A DNA stretch of 64,000 nt, taken from positions 132,604,532 to 132,668,531 of the forward strand of contig NC_055996.1 in NCBI RefSeq assembly GCF_018446385.1, read 5' to 3'. This DNA comes from Zingiber officinale (Eukaryota > Streptophyta > Magnoliopsida > Zingiberales > Zingiberaceae). Below the pieces are notes generated by a model. That model did no database searches, was not told the DNA's origin, and saw only the letters and a program-made list of their open reading frames with translations. Shown here piece after piece: positions 10,991-22,945 of the stretch. The translations under genes and the position numbers were made by a program. Within the stretch, counting starts at the first letter, position 1, and each line of letters begins with the position of its first letter.

Positions 10991-12393
10991 AAATGTACTT
11001 CATATGAGTTCATAGCACTCTATAAATAGGATATCTTCATACAAATTGGTGCATCAGCTAGTCCTTCGAAAATAACTGTAGGCTCCAACCGAGTTGAGTT
11101 CGCACACGAGAAGGTTCATTGTCTGGTAACATTTTGCATAGATAACCCACAAGAGGATTCATACATGTGGAACATAATTGTTGAGTTTTAAATTCCTTGA
11201 TTGGGAGGCACAATTGTAATATGCTTGAGTAGCAAGTATTTGACATAGATTTAAATAAAAGGGTGGATGATATCTCATTTAAAATTAACTAGATTGCTAA
11301 TTGATTAAATGTGCAATTAATATATAAAATAGGCAACTAGCAATAAAGTAAGTAGGATATCATTTAATTAATGTATGTTTTCAAATTTAAAAATCTAGAT
11401 GGAAATTTTAAAATAATCGATTTTTTAGCAATTCGATTCAATATTCAAATTGATTTTAAGAATAAAATCAAATTACTAACTTTTGTTTGCAAGTAAAATT
11501 GCTCTAAATATGCTAATGCCGAATTAGGGGGAGAGCAACACTTCTATTCAATCAAAATAATATTAATTCAAAATTTTGATTTTATTTTGGAAGTTCTATT
11601 TTTTTTATAAAAAAAATATCAATTATTTCGATTAAATCAGCTTGATTTCCGCTTTTAAATTTTGAAAATTGATTAAGCTGATTAAATTTATTTTTATTAA
11701 ATAATAAAAATATTAAGATTTCTTTTTTTTATTGTATTAAATAAGTTTTAGTATATTTTTTTATTTTTTAAAAAATAATTAATTCAAATTGATCGATTTT
11801 ATATAATTCAATTTGTTAGATTTTAATGATAATATTTGATGAATTTGATTAGTTTAAAAAATCAATTTATTTGATTTTGGATAATTCAATCTGTTTATGT
11901 TAAAAAAATAACAATAAAATAAAATCACATAAATTTTAAAATGAAAAATTCTCAATTTGAAATAAGGAAATATTGGATTTTTTTTATTAAACCAAAAATA
12001 AAATAAAAATAGAAACAACCTTCAGTAAATTTGGAAGACAAGATATGATTTTGATAAATTACCAAATTCTGGATCGTGCATGAAATATTCTAGATAACTT
12101 CGCCCATATTTTACAGTTCCTTCCTAACATTTATATTCCTTCGTCCGACTTAATTATTTGCCGTATCGAAAACATGATCATTAATTTAATTAAATTAAAT
12201 TTCCAGCTATATATATCTTAATTGCGATGAGAACGGGGGAGATATCGAAGCAGAACGAGTCGGAATTCAAGAAATTCTTAGGCAGCTGCTTCGCGTCGCG
12301 TCGCGTCCTCCATCAATCCCGTCCTAGCCTCCAAACAAGTACTTATTTATAGTAACTTCGAAATTTCAATTTCGATCGACGACGGATCCAGCG
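10991..12393. other. AT-rich spacer upstream of the orphan ORF
   Basis: Highly AT-rich from about 11260 to 12200, with no coding or repeat structure I recognise. At 12283-12310 there is a short GTCGC repeat, and TATTTATAG at 12344-12352 is a possible TATA box for the ORF beginning at 12394. Confidence 0.45.
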
Positions 12394-12762
12394 ATGAGCA
12401 GAAGCAGCAACAACAGCAGCAGAAAGCGAGGACGAGATCATCAGGAGGGCGATCAGAATGATAGATCAGAAGAGAAGAGGGGCGCCGCGGTTCTCCGGCC
12501 AGTGGGGATTTTTGAGTTCCCGTGGCAAGTGATGGATCCCGATGGCAGCAGCAGCAGCATTTGGAATCACCGGCGCGTGTTCTTTACGTCTCTCGTCGAC
12601 GGGTGCTCCGCCTCCATCGGCGTCCCGGGCGACCGCCTGTTCGCGGTCGGATGCAGCTTCTTCGGCCTTTTCGACGAGGCGACGCCGTCCGACGATGAGA
12701 CCGACAACGACGGTGATTGCGACGTCTGGAGCTACGTCCTCCGGCACCCGCTTCTATCATAG
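12394..12762 (+). CDS. Orphan 122-aa protein, parent of the downstream tandem array
   Basis: A single uninterrupted frame in a GC-rich island within AT-rich DNA, starting ATG at 12394 after GATCCAGCG. The protein has a polar, basic N-terminus rich in Ser, Asn, Arg and Lys (1-30), a core with GIFEFPWQVMDPDG (about 38-51) and FFTSLVDGCSASIGVPGDRLF (about 64-84), an acidic stretch DDETDNDGD (about 103-111), and the end SYVLRHPLLS. I recognise no family and see no signal peptide or membrane segment. The core recurs in the array at 13251-16600 and in a broken paralog at 17281-17945. Of all copies only this one keeps the full frame, which suggests a real gene or its least damaged remnant. A TATA-like TATTTATAG lies 42 bases upstream. 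No function is assigned. Confidence 0.55.
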   Translation: MSRSSNNSSRKRGRDHQEGDQNDRSEEKRGAAVLRPVGIFEFPWQVMDPDGSSSSIWNHRRVFFTSLVDGCSASIGVPGDRLFAVGCSFFGLFDEATPSDDETDNDGDCDVWSYVLRHPLLS

Positions 12763-13250
12763 TAATTTCTCTATCATCGTTTGTTCATTTTAAAAAAAGT
12801 ATATATATATATAAAAAAAATTAAAAGAATTCTATTAGAGGTGTCAATTATTCATTTTTAATACATTGTAAAACACAAATTATATATAAAAAAATATTTA
12901 AAAAAACACAACATAAATTATATATAAAAAAGATATAAAAACTATATATAAAAAAAATATAAAAAACATGACAAGCAAAAGTGATAAATTCAATATCTGA
13001 CTTATGCTTCAACTTGTTTAAATTTGATTTCTTAAGATATTATCAATATCTTAATTTAATATTATTTTAATTGTTTAAAATTGTTATATTTTAAATTTGT
13101 ATAGTTAGTTATTAAACTTAATAATATAAATTTATTTATATTTTTTAAAATTTTCTTTATTTATTTAGTGCATTGATAAAAATTTTATTGATAAATATGA
13201 TTTATAAATATTTTTTATGAACATTAATAAATTAATAAATATAAACATTT
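12763..13250. other. AT-rich 3' flank of the orphan ORF, partly ancestral to the array spacer
   Basis: AT-rich. The stretches AAAACACAAATTATATATAAAA (12871 on) and TTGATAAATATGATTTATAAATA (13186 on) match the spacer of the array units, so this is probably the unamplified flank from which the repeat arose. Confidence 0.6.
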
Positions 13251-16200
13251 GATTTATTTAAGTTTATATGAGAATAAAAGATCGAATAAACCGATTGAAT
13301 CAAAATTGAAAATAACAATAGATAATTATGTTGTTAGCTTGGTGTTTCGGCATGGAGATTTTTGACGTCCCATGGCAGAGGTCCCATGGCACGTGGTGGA
13401 TCCCGATGGCAGCAGCATTTGGAATACGGCTGGACGAAGTCTCTTTAGCCTTTTTCGATGAGACATCGTCCAACTATTATTTTTAATGATGCTGTAAAAC
13501 ATAAATTATATATAAAAAGATTAAAAAAACAACAAAATTATATATAAACATTTTGTACATTGATAAAAATTTTATTGATAAATATGATTCATAAATATTT
13601 GTTATGAACATTAATAAATTAATAAATATAAACATTTGATTTATTTAAGTTTAGAGGAGAATAAAAGATCGAATAAACCGATTGAATCAAAATTGAAAAT
13701 AACAATAGATAGTTATGTTGTTAGCTTGGTGCTTCGGCATGGAGATTTTTGACGTCCCATGGCAGAGGTCCCATGGCACGTGGTGGATCCCAATGGCAGC
13801 AGCATTTGGAATACGGTCGGACGAAGTCTCTTTAGCCTTTTTCGATGAGACATCGTCCAACTATTATTTTTAATGATGCTGTAAAACATAAATTATATAT
13901 AAAAAGATTAAAAAAACAACAAAATTATATATAAACATTTTGTACATTGATAAAAATTTTATTGATAAATATGATTCATAAATATTTTTTATGAATATTA
14001 ATAAATTAATAAATATAAACATTTGATTTATTTAAGTTTAGAGGAGAATAAAAGATCAAATAAACCGATTGAATCAAAATTGAAAATAACAATAGATAGT
14101 TATGTTGTTAGCTTGGTGCTTCGGCCGATGGAGATTTTTGAGGTCCCATGGCACGTGGTGGATCCCGATGGCAACAGTATTTGGAATACGGTCGGACGAA
14201 GTCTCTTCAGCCTTTTTTTTCGATGAGACACCGTCCAACTATTATTTTTAATGATGCTATAAAACATAAATTATATATAAAAAGATTAAAAAAACAACAA
14301 AATTATATATAAACATTTTGTACATTGATAAAAATTTTATTGATAAATATGATTCATAAATATTTTTTATGAACATTAATAAATTAATAAATATAAACAT
14401 TTGATTTATTTAAGTTTAGAGGAGAATAAAAGATCGAATAAAGCGATTGAATCAAAATTGAAAATAACAATAGATAGTTATGTTGTTAGCTTGGTGCTTC
14501 GGCCGATGGAGATTTTTGAGGTCCCATGGCACGTGGTGGATCCCGATGGCAACAGTATTTGGAATACGGTCGGACGAAGTCTCTTCAGCCTTTTTTTTTC
14601 GATGAGACACCGTCCAACTATTATTTTTAATGATGCTGTAAAACATAAATTATATATAAAAAGATTAAAAAAAACAACAAAATTATATATAAACATTTTG
14701 TACATTGATAAAAATTTTATTGATAAATATGATTCATAAATATTTTTTATGAACATTAATAAATTAATAAATATAAACATTTGATTTATTTAAGTTTAGA
14801 GGAGAATAAAAGATCGAATAAACCGATTGAATCAAAATTGAAAATAACAATAGATAGTTATGTTGTTAGCTTGGTGCTTCGGCATGGAGATTTTTGACGT
14901 CCCATGGCAGAGGTCCCATGGCACGTGGTGGATCCCAATGGCAGCAGCATTTGGAATACGGTCGGACGAAGTCTCTTTAGCCTTTTTCGATGAGACATCG
15001 TCCAACTATTATTTTTAATGATGCTGTAAAACATAAATTATATATAAAAAGATTAAAAAAACAACAAAATTATATATAAACATTTTGTACATTGATAAAA
15101 ATTTTATTGATAAATATGATTCATAAATATTTTTTATGAATATTAATAAATTAATAAATATAAACATTTGATTTATTTAAGTTTAGAGGAGAATAAAAGA
15201 TCAAATAAACCGATTGAATCAAAATTGAAAATAACAATAGATAGTTATGTTGTTAGCTTGGTGCTTCGGCCGATGGAGATTTTTGAGGTCCCATGGCACG
15301 TGGTGGATCCCGATGGCAACAGTATTTGGAATACGGTCGGACGAAGTCTCTTCAGCCTTTTTTTTCGATGAGACACCGTCCAACTATTATTTTTAATGAT
15401 GCTATAAAACATAAATTATATATAAAAAGATTAAAAAAACAACAAAATTATATATAAACATTTTGTACATTGATAAAAATTTTATTGATAAATATGATTC
15501 ATAAATATTTTTTATGAACATTAATAAATTAATAAATATAAACATTTGATTTATTTAAGTTTAGAGGAGAATAAAAGATCGAATAAAGCGATTGAATCAA
15601 AATTGAAAATAACAATAGATAGTTATGTTGTTAGCTTGGTGCTTCGGCCGATGGAGATTTTTGAGGTCCCATGGCACGTGGTGGATCCCGATGGCAACAG
15701 CATTTGGAATACAGTCGGACGAAGTCTCTTCAGCCTTTTTTTTTCGATGAGACACCGTCCAACTATTATTTTTAATGATGCTGTAAAACATAAATTATAT
15801 ATAAAAAGATTAAAAAAAACAACAAAATTATATATAAACATTTTGTACATTGATAAAAATTTTATTGATAAATATGATTCATAAATATTTTTTATGAACA
15901 TTAATAAATTAATAAATATAAACATTTGATTTATTTAAGTTTAGAGGAGAATAAAAGATCGAATAAACCGATTGAATCAAAATTGAAAATAACAATAGAT
16001 AATTGTGTTGTTAGCTTGGTGCTTCAGCCGATGGAGATTTTTGAGGTCCCATGGCACGTGGTGGATCCCGATGGCAACAGCATTTGGAATACAGTCGGAC
16101 GAAGTCTCTTTAGCCTTTTTTTTCGATGAGACACCGTCCAACTATTATTTTTAATGCTGCTGTAAAACATAAATTATATATAAAAAGATTAAAAAAACAA

Positions 16201-16600
16201 CAAAATTATATATAAACATTTTGTACATTGATAAAAATTTTATTGATAAATATGATTCATAAATATTTTTTATGAACATTAATAAATTAATAAATATAAA
16301 CATTCGATTTATTTAAGTTTAGAGGAGAATAAAAGATCGAATAAAGCGATTGAATCAAAATTGAAAATAACAATAGATAGTTATGTTGTTAGCTTGGTGC
16401 TTCGACCGATGGAGATTTTTGAGGTCCCATGGCACGTGGTGGATCCCGATGGCAACAACATTTGGAATATGATCGGACGAAGTCTCTTCAGCCTTTTTCG
16501 ATGAGACACCGTCCAACTATTATTTTTAATAATGTTGTAAAACATAAATTATATATAAAAAGATTAAAAAACAACAAAATTATATATAAAAAAAATAAGG
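13251..16600 (+). repeat. Nine-unit ~380-bp tandem array carrying a piece of the orphan gene, with higher-order structure
   Basis: Units begin at the shared GATTTATTTAAGTTTA (ATTC variant in the last) at 13251, 13638, 14025, 14403, 14783, 15170, 15548, 15928 and 16306; periods are 387, 387, 378, 380, 387, 378, 380, 378. Type A units (387 bp: 1, 2, 5) read GACGTCCCATGGCAGAGGTCCC; type B units (378-380 bp) read GAGGTCCCATGGCACG. The 1145-bp block A-B-B' at 13638-14782 repeats at 14783-15927 almost without change. Each unit joins an AT-rich spacer to a fragment matching the orphan core (EIFEVPWHVVDPDGNSIWN versus GIFEFPWQVMDPDGSS). Several B units keep open frames of 67 or 112 codons (e.g. 14023-14226, 14401-14739). 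Whether these are translated is unknown. Confidence 0.9.
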
Positions 16601-17280
16601 CAAGCAAAAGAGATAAATTCAATAGTTTTAAGTTATTTTGATTGTTTGAAATTTTTATATTTTAAATTTCTATAATTGATTATTAAGTTTAATAATATAA
16701 ATTTATTTGTATATTTTAAAATTTTTATTAAGTATGTTGATAAAAATTTTATTAGTATATTATTTATTTAGTATGTTATAAAAATTTTATTGATAAAATA
16801 TAATTTATAAATATTTTTTATGAACATTAACAAGCTAAATACTATTTGTTTAATTTAATGAATTTGTAAATTTATTTATTTAATAGATCTTAAATAAATA
16901 TATATAAGTTTTTAGTAATTTAAATATTAAATTTATTCATGAATATTTAATTAATTTACCTAATTGATCAAAATTAAAAATTCAATTTTATTATTTTAAA
17001 ATTTTGATTTTTTTTTAATCGGGTTACAGCTAGATTTAGTAAAAGATCGGTTAAATTAAATTAATCGATCAAAATTAAATTTATTAATTTAAAATTTTGA
17101 TTTTTTTTAATCGACTATTTCAATCAAATCGATTCAGTCTCAATTTTTAAAATTTAAAATCCAATTCAATCAAAAATAATAATAGATAGTTATGTTGTTA
17201 GCAATCGTTCTAATCAACTACTACATTTAAAAAAATAGAATAAAATGACAGAGAAGCGACAACATTGGAAGAAAGGCATC
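16601..17280. other. AT-rich spacer
   Basis: Begins with sequence resembling the flank at 12960-13140 (GACAAGCAAAAGTGATAAATTCAATA versus GGCAAGCAAAAGAGATAAATTCAATA), so it is the far edge of the amplified segment. The rest is AT-rich with no gene. Confidence 0.55.
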
Positions 17281-17945
17281 GCTTCGCTTTAGAGGCTAGC
17301 AGGGGTGCTCCGATTGATGGAGATCTTTAAATATAGATTTGTTATATCAACGGTCTTATGGATATAGAGAAAGGTATATGTAGGTATATAGATGCATAGT
17401 AAAGTAAATCTCAGATTGTCAGTTTCTGAAAATCGATCTTTGATCGTATCACATGTCTATCGTCTATTTTTACACCTTGGGATCCGATGACGATCTTTGA
17501 GTTCCCTTGGCACGTGTTGGAGCCCGATAGCCACAACAGCATTTCGAAAATCTTTGCCACGTGTTTACATCCCTCGTCGAGGGGTGTTCTGCCTCTATTG
17601 GCGTTCTTAGAGCATCCGTAACACTGTTAATATTTCAACGTTAATATCTACGTGAATGTACTGTGAATATACTATAACATTAACGCATTCAAAGAATTGA
17701 ACTAGTTAAATATTTACAGATTGAAAAAAAAATATGTATATATATAATAATATAGTCATGCATTAATAGTTGTAGATGCTCGTAGTGACTCTTGTTCATG
17801 GTCGCACTCAACCTTTTCAACCGGGCTATGCTGTCCGACGATGTCATGATCGTGAAATCTGGAGAGTACCTTTTCGACTGGACAATGCTGTCCGATGATG
17901 TCATTGATTGTGACTTCTGGAGCTGGAGCTACATCCTCACTCACT
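17281..17945 (+). pseudogene. Broken paralog of the orphan gene, with SINE insertion
   Basis: The core GATCTTTGAGTTCCCTTGGCACG (17491 on) and CATCCCTCGTCGAGGGGTGTTCTGCC (about 17568-17593) match the 12394 gene's EFPW and FTSLVDGCSA segments. A further match, TTTTCAACCGGGCTATGCTGTCCGACGATG (17812 on) to GGAGCTACATCCTC (about 17923-17936), corresponds to LFDEATPSDDE to WSYVL, with an internal duplication. The pieces are separated by a SINE (17329-17483) and by an unrelated ~190-base AT-rich segment. No long frame remains. Confidence 0.7.
17329..17483 (-). mobile_element. Decayed SINE, relative of the 6533-6706 element
   Basis: GGTCTTATGGATATAGAGAAAGGTATATG corresponds to GGTCCCACGGATATGGAGAGAGGTAAATG of the copia-borne SINE. 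A decayed B-box region, ATCGATCTTTGATCG, lies downstream in the same relative place. The insertion splits the paralog: CCGAT..GGAGATCTTT (17310-17328) and CCGATGACGATCTTT (17484-17498) look like an imperfect target-site duplication. Confidence 0.55.
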
Positions 17946-18589
17946 CCTTTGTTCATTTTTAAAAATCTAAATTCAGTTAAACAGATTAAATACATCAATT
18001 GATTGTTAGATGTAAAAATCAAATAGATTGTTTAATAATTAATTGTTCGACTTGACTTGAAAAATATTAGTCGATTGATGATGAAAAATTAATTATTTCA
18101 ATTTTCAAACCAATTAATCGATGTATGAAAAATTGATTATTTCAATTTTTAAAAGAGTTCATCAATATTTTATTTCTTCAATTTATTTAATTTTTATTAA
18201 AAATTTCGATCAACCAGATTAAGTCTAAAAAAAAATCAATTTAGTCTATTTATTTCGATTTAAACAATTTAATTATTAACAGATTCATCACCTCTATTTA
18301 TCATGTTTTAAACAAAAAAAAAGTTTTTTTTATTGCAAATCATTCCATTTCTGCATTATACAAAAGCTGAAATTTCAAGTAATTAAATGAACTCCGACGA
18401 GGTAAATATTACCTCTCAAAATGATCTGTATGTATCTTCTTTAACTGTGTAAAATTACGAAAATGTGATTATACCAAACCAACCAATAACATCAATGAAC
18501 ACTGTACACTTAGTCTCTGCTCTCCAAGACATTAGTTCAAAAACACTTAAAAGTAGCTACGGACCCAACACTAAAATAGAGATAGATTC
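17946..18589. other. AT-rich spacer and 3' flank of the PUB4-like gene
   Basis: No coding similarity. The last ~200 bases lie just downstream of the minus-strand PUB4-like stop codon and probably include its 3' untranslated region. Confidence 0.5.
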
Positions 18590-21500
18590 TCATCTTCTGC
18601 CAGCATTCCCGTGGCGCTGACTCCGGAAATAACTTAGAAGTAATTGAGCCTGGAAAAGTTAAAAGGAGAAAAAAAAATGAAACACATGTTCAACTAACAG
18701 CTGCTGTGTTAATATCTAGGTAGGCTAATTTACTCTGGAATAAAACATCAACACAAGTATTAATATGATTAATTTCCATATAGCTACCGTAAAGCAAAAG
18801 GAATTTAAGTAGTAGTGCACTGGAAACTATGTAAACCAAACAATTGCAACTGGCTTATATCATATTTTGATACCAAGTAAGCTTGTTTAGACATAAGGAG
18901 AAAAAGAGACTGCCCAAAATAAGCTTTATTCTACAAGGTTTTCTTTTTCTCATTGCCACAAGAACAAGCCAATTGGCATGGCTACCAAACATATGTTAGG
19001 AATTTAGTTAGTAAAAGTTACGCACTTATGTTATTGTTTATTCACAAGCGCAAATAAATAGACGGTTAATTTACAAGAATTCAAAACTAATAGATGAGTG
19101 GAATACTAAATATGGTTATATTGGATTAAGCTACAAGAAAATGGAGAAATACCTTTTCTTTGGCTCGTGAAGAGCCAGCTTGTGATAATGCTACCAATGG
19201 GGGCACAGCACCTTCCTGAAGAACGAGCCTACAGTATCTACTACTGTTCATGCATAGCTGAAGCAAAGTTGCGGCGGCATTTTCTTTTCCCCGAGTAGAT
19301 CCTAACTCAACAACCTCCACGAGTGCTGTGATGCCACCAGCTTGGGCAATGGCAGTTCTCCCTTCTGCTACGGTAGCAAGGTTTGACAAAACAGCCACCG
19401 CCTTGTCAACCATACCTGCTGCTGGGTCCATCAGCTCAACCAAATACTTGACGGCTCCAGCCTGCACAATCCGTGCTTTATTCTCATGAAATATCGACAA
19501 ATTAAACAATGCTGTTGTAGCATCTTTCTTTCCTCGAGGAGTGCCATTAGCTAATAATTCTACCAAAGGTGCAATAGCACCAGAACGTCCAATCCGAACC
19601 TTGTTTTCTTCAATTACTGAGAGGCTATAAAATGTTGCTGCTGTGTTTTCTTTTGCTTCCGCGTTACCTGTCTCAAGAACATGAATCAGAGGGCCAATGG
19701 AATTTGCATTTCCAATGGCAATCTTATTGTTGTCATTAAGTGACAAGTTAAGAAGGGCTGTTACGGCATTTTCTTGGGTCTTGGGGTCTGTTGAATAAAG
19801 AAGACCAACCAACAAACTTATAGCTCCACAGTTTGCAATCACAATCCTATTTTCGATGTTGTGCTTAGCAAGAAGACGCAACTCTCCAGTGGCATTTCTC
19901 TGCACGTCCATGGAACCAATTTTTAAATCCTCAATTAGCTTACGGATTTCAGATTCAGCATCTGATAGATCAGACCTGGAGTCCAAAGACTGAGAATGGA
20001 CATGAGAGGCTGAGTCGGCTGACGGACGTCTCCACATATTTTGACTTCTAGAACGAGCCTCAACGAATCCTAGAGGAAACTTAGGTTCTTGTCGTGGGGC
20101 AGAGGAAGCTTGGGAATCCTGTGCAAGTTCACCTGAAGCATCACTGGTATAATAGGTCAGATCGCTTGAAAACTGTGAAATCACATTGGCATCTCCGGGT
20201 TGTTCAAGATTGTCATGGATTAGATCCAGTTTTGATTGGTCAACAATTTGGCTGCCAGAACGTGCATTCCTTAGTTCCACACCAGACTCCTGATTGGAGT
20301 CAATTGTTGCTAATGGCAATCCTGAATGGTTTGTCTCCAATCCATTGGTAATTTGCAGAGTGGCTAAATTGGAGGAAACATGCGGGGACAATACAGATTT
20401 TTCACTAACATAAGTCTCCTGAGATGTCAAACCATTTGATGGATGTGAATCCTTCTGTGAAGATGCTTTACCATAAGATTCAAGAGCTCTTGGAAGGTTA
20501 GTATTCATCGCGTGACCAGCATGAGAGACAAGATCATTATCACTCACATCTGTAAGTTCTAGGAATGAAGGAAAATTTGAACTTGTGGAATTCAGTGGAT
20601 CAGGAAGCCTAATCTCATTTGATTCACACCAGTTTGCAATTAGTGCCTTAACGGTGAAATTTGGGATCAAATTTGAATGCCTAAGTGTTTGACGTGTTCT
20701 AGGACAAACATCAATGCCCTGATCAAGCCATTTTTGTATGAAAGCACGCTCATAAGTTTGACCGGATTCTACAATGACAGGATCAGACATCAGATTTAGA
20801 GAAAGTGGGCAGCAGAAGTCAGCAGGAACAGAAACACCATTGACAGTGCGCACCTGATGGATCTTAGTATAGCAATCATGCATATAAGTGAAAAGAGCAA
20901 TGATGTTATCAATGTCCTCTATTTCTAGTAGGGTATTATGGTTGCAACCGAGCTTCACTTTGAGCTTCTCAAGTGTGACAACCTCCAACAGCAATTCTTC
21001 ATTAGACAACAAGCTCAGAGAGCTTGAAATTATATTTAAATACTCGGAACTGGGGAAACCATTGTCTGACTGATCTCTAATTGCTTTTTCAATAGCAACC
21101 GATATTTGTTTCTCATCCAAGAACTGAATTTCCTGCACAGTAAATGGATGTGATTGTAGCTAAATACAACCAGAAAGGATAAAATACAATATCAGGAACT
21201 TAATATATTCCAGAAAATGCATTTGAAAACTACAAATTGTTTATTTTCTCTTTTACCTCCATGCATTTTACAGCCATACTATCTTCAGGAGACAGAAGCA
21301 CAGAAGTAACCAGTTGACATATTTCATGTGTAGAAGAATAAATCTTTGTAACAATGGTTTCTATCTGCAAAACCTGCAGTAAGCAAATAAGTTACAATTA
21401 CAAGTAAACTGTGGGCTTCAACAGCATCCTAGTTTCTAACAGGGAAACACAAGTTTCTTATATCATAGGTTTTTAAAGATAAAACAGAGTTAATATGTAA

Positions 21501-22314
21501 TTAGTTAAAAGACATTCCACTGATATAATAGTAGAGGTGCAGGTGATAATGCGAACAAACAACAGAGGAACAGAATTTCAATCCCTTCAAACTTATTGTA
21601 GTTCTCTTGCTAAAAAAAGAAATAGAATCAAGCTTAAAGAGTCAATATATTGTTTTCCAGTAGTCGAGTTGCCTCTTTGTCTAATTGCAAATAGAAATCA
21701 CTAAAGAATATTTGATCTGATAATCTACTAGCATGAAAATGAAAAGTTCACATGATAGAGCCAATGACAATCATATAGACCAAGAGTTCGCATGCTAGCT
21801 TGTCAACCAAACTCTAAACTGTGTATAAGTAATGATAATGAGGGAAAGATGACAATTGCATGAACTTGCTTTAGCTAGTAAAGATGTTCATGAAACATCG
21901 CAGAGAAATTAAAAGAATTATGGGCTTATTTGAATATAATTATGGTAAAGTTCTAAGAATGCAAATGCAATTCATTCCATAGAATAAGCTTAAAGGGAAG
22001 ATATTAGATGTAATAATTTAACAAGCTCGTCAACTTACAAAATAAATTTTACTCATCAATGGATGCCAACTAAGGATAAGTTCCCTTGCTTTATTAATTG
22101 CAGCTTCAAGTTCATCCAACACTTTGACTAGTTTCACATCCAATGATATACCGGAAGCAACAATTTCATCACATACTGGTTTAAAATTCTCAAGGATGTG
22201 ATTGATTTTTTGACAGTATCTCTGAAGTAATTCAAGTTGTACATTGCTGCTGGAAGATACAAAGCCAAACTCAGTCACACTATATAGTAGTGCCTCTGAC
22301 AATGGTGGCTCCAT
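18590..22314 (-). CDS. PUB4: U-box/ARM-repeat E3 ubiquitin-protein ligase, PUB4 type
   Basis: Four exons, all phase 0: 22314-22039 (92 codons, start MEPPLSEALL), 21373-21257 (39, VLQIETIVTK), 21132-19153 (660), 18649-18590 (20, ending NAGRR-stop). Junctions are GT-AG; total 810 aa, in the usual PUB4 range. The plant U-box N-terminal domain covers about 1-225. The U-box is at about 234-307 (PADFCCPLSLNLMSDPVIVESGQTYER, CPRTRQTL); it recruits an E2 and needs no zinc. A Ser-rich low-complexity linker spans about 310-520, and tandem ARM repeats about 525-805 (ELRLLAKHN, NAVTALLNLSLNDNNK, GKKDATTALFNLS) bind substrates. Arabidopsis PUB4 acts in receptor-kinase, immune and cytokinin-linked development pathways; transfer of those roles here is inference. 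I start at 22314 because a TTTCTGTAG acceptor sits 5 bases upstream, implying a 5'-UTR intron. No disabling changes seen. Confidence 0.95.
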
Positions 22315-22940
22315 TGTATCTACAGAAATGCCCAAAACAGTGAGTACACTCATCAAGATTCAGAACCCCCCAAAGTTAAACTTAAAACCATGCATGAATA
22401 GACAAAGGAATTTATATATAATACAATTAAATAACACAAATATTCAAACTTGGCAATTTTACATTAAGTAGGGCATTTAAAACAGTTAATTAAACCAATT
22501 AATCAATTCTAGTCATATATTAGTTATAAACCAACCAAGCTTATGACAGATTTAACACAAACATTAAAGATGGAACAGGACCTGTCAAAATGCAACTAAT
22601 TAAACCCATATTAGTAAATTACCTATGTCCTTTCTCTGTCAAATCACTGGTTTCCCTTCTGTCTTCCTCTCCTTTATAACTTTGAAAAGAAATAGAAATT
22701 AGTAGTTAATCATAAATTAAAAAAATTCCTGGAGACTATTTATTAACTTTGCATGCGTGCAGAGAAAGGAAGAGCAATTATTTAAGTACCACCTGTTATT
22801 AAATAAGATTACTGGAAGTGTATATTTTAAATAGCATGGATTAAACCAAAATTGTCTGCATGTCAACATTATTTATAGCTACATGAGAAACGTATATTGA
22901 ATTTGACCACAGGGTCGGAGATATGGTCATCTGCTACAAA
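22315..22940. promoter_or_regulatory. Upstream region of the PUB4-like gene
   Basis: AT-rich sequence between the start codon and the Sirevirus-like insertion. A splice acceptor (TTTCTGTAG read on the minus strand) ends just before the start codon, so part of this is probably a leader intron. A pyrimidine-rich stretch near 22640-22680 could hold the first exon. The retroelement at 22946 begins only ~630 bases upstream of the ATG. Confidence 0.4.
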
Positions 22941-22945
22941 GAATG

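Noticed and set aside
13251-16600. CRISPR-like regular repeats
   Set aside because: Units are ~380 bp, nearly identical throughout with no unique spacers, in plant nuclear DNA.
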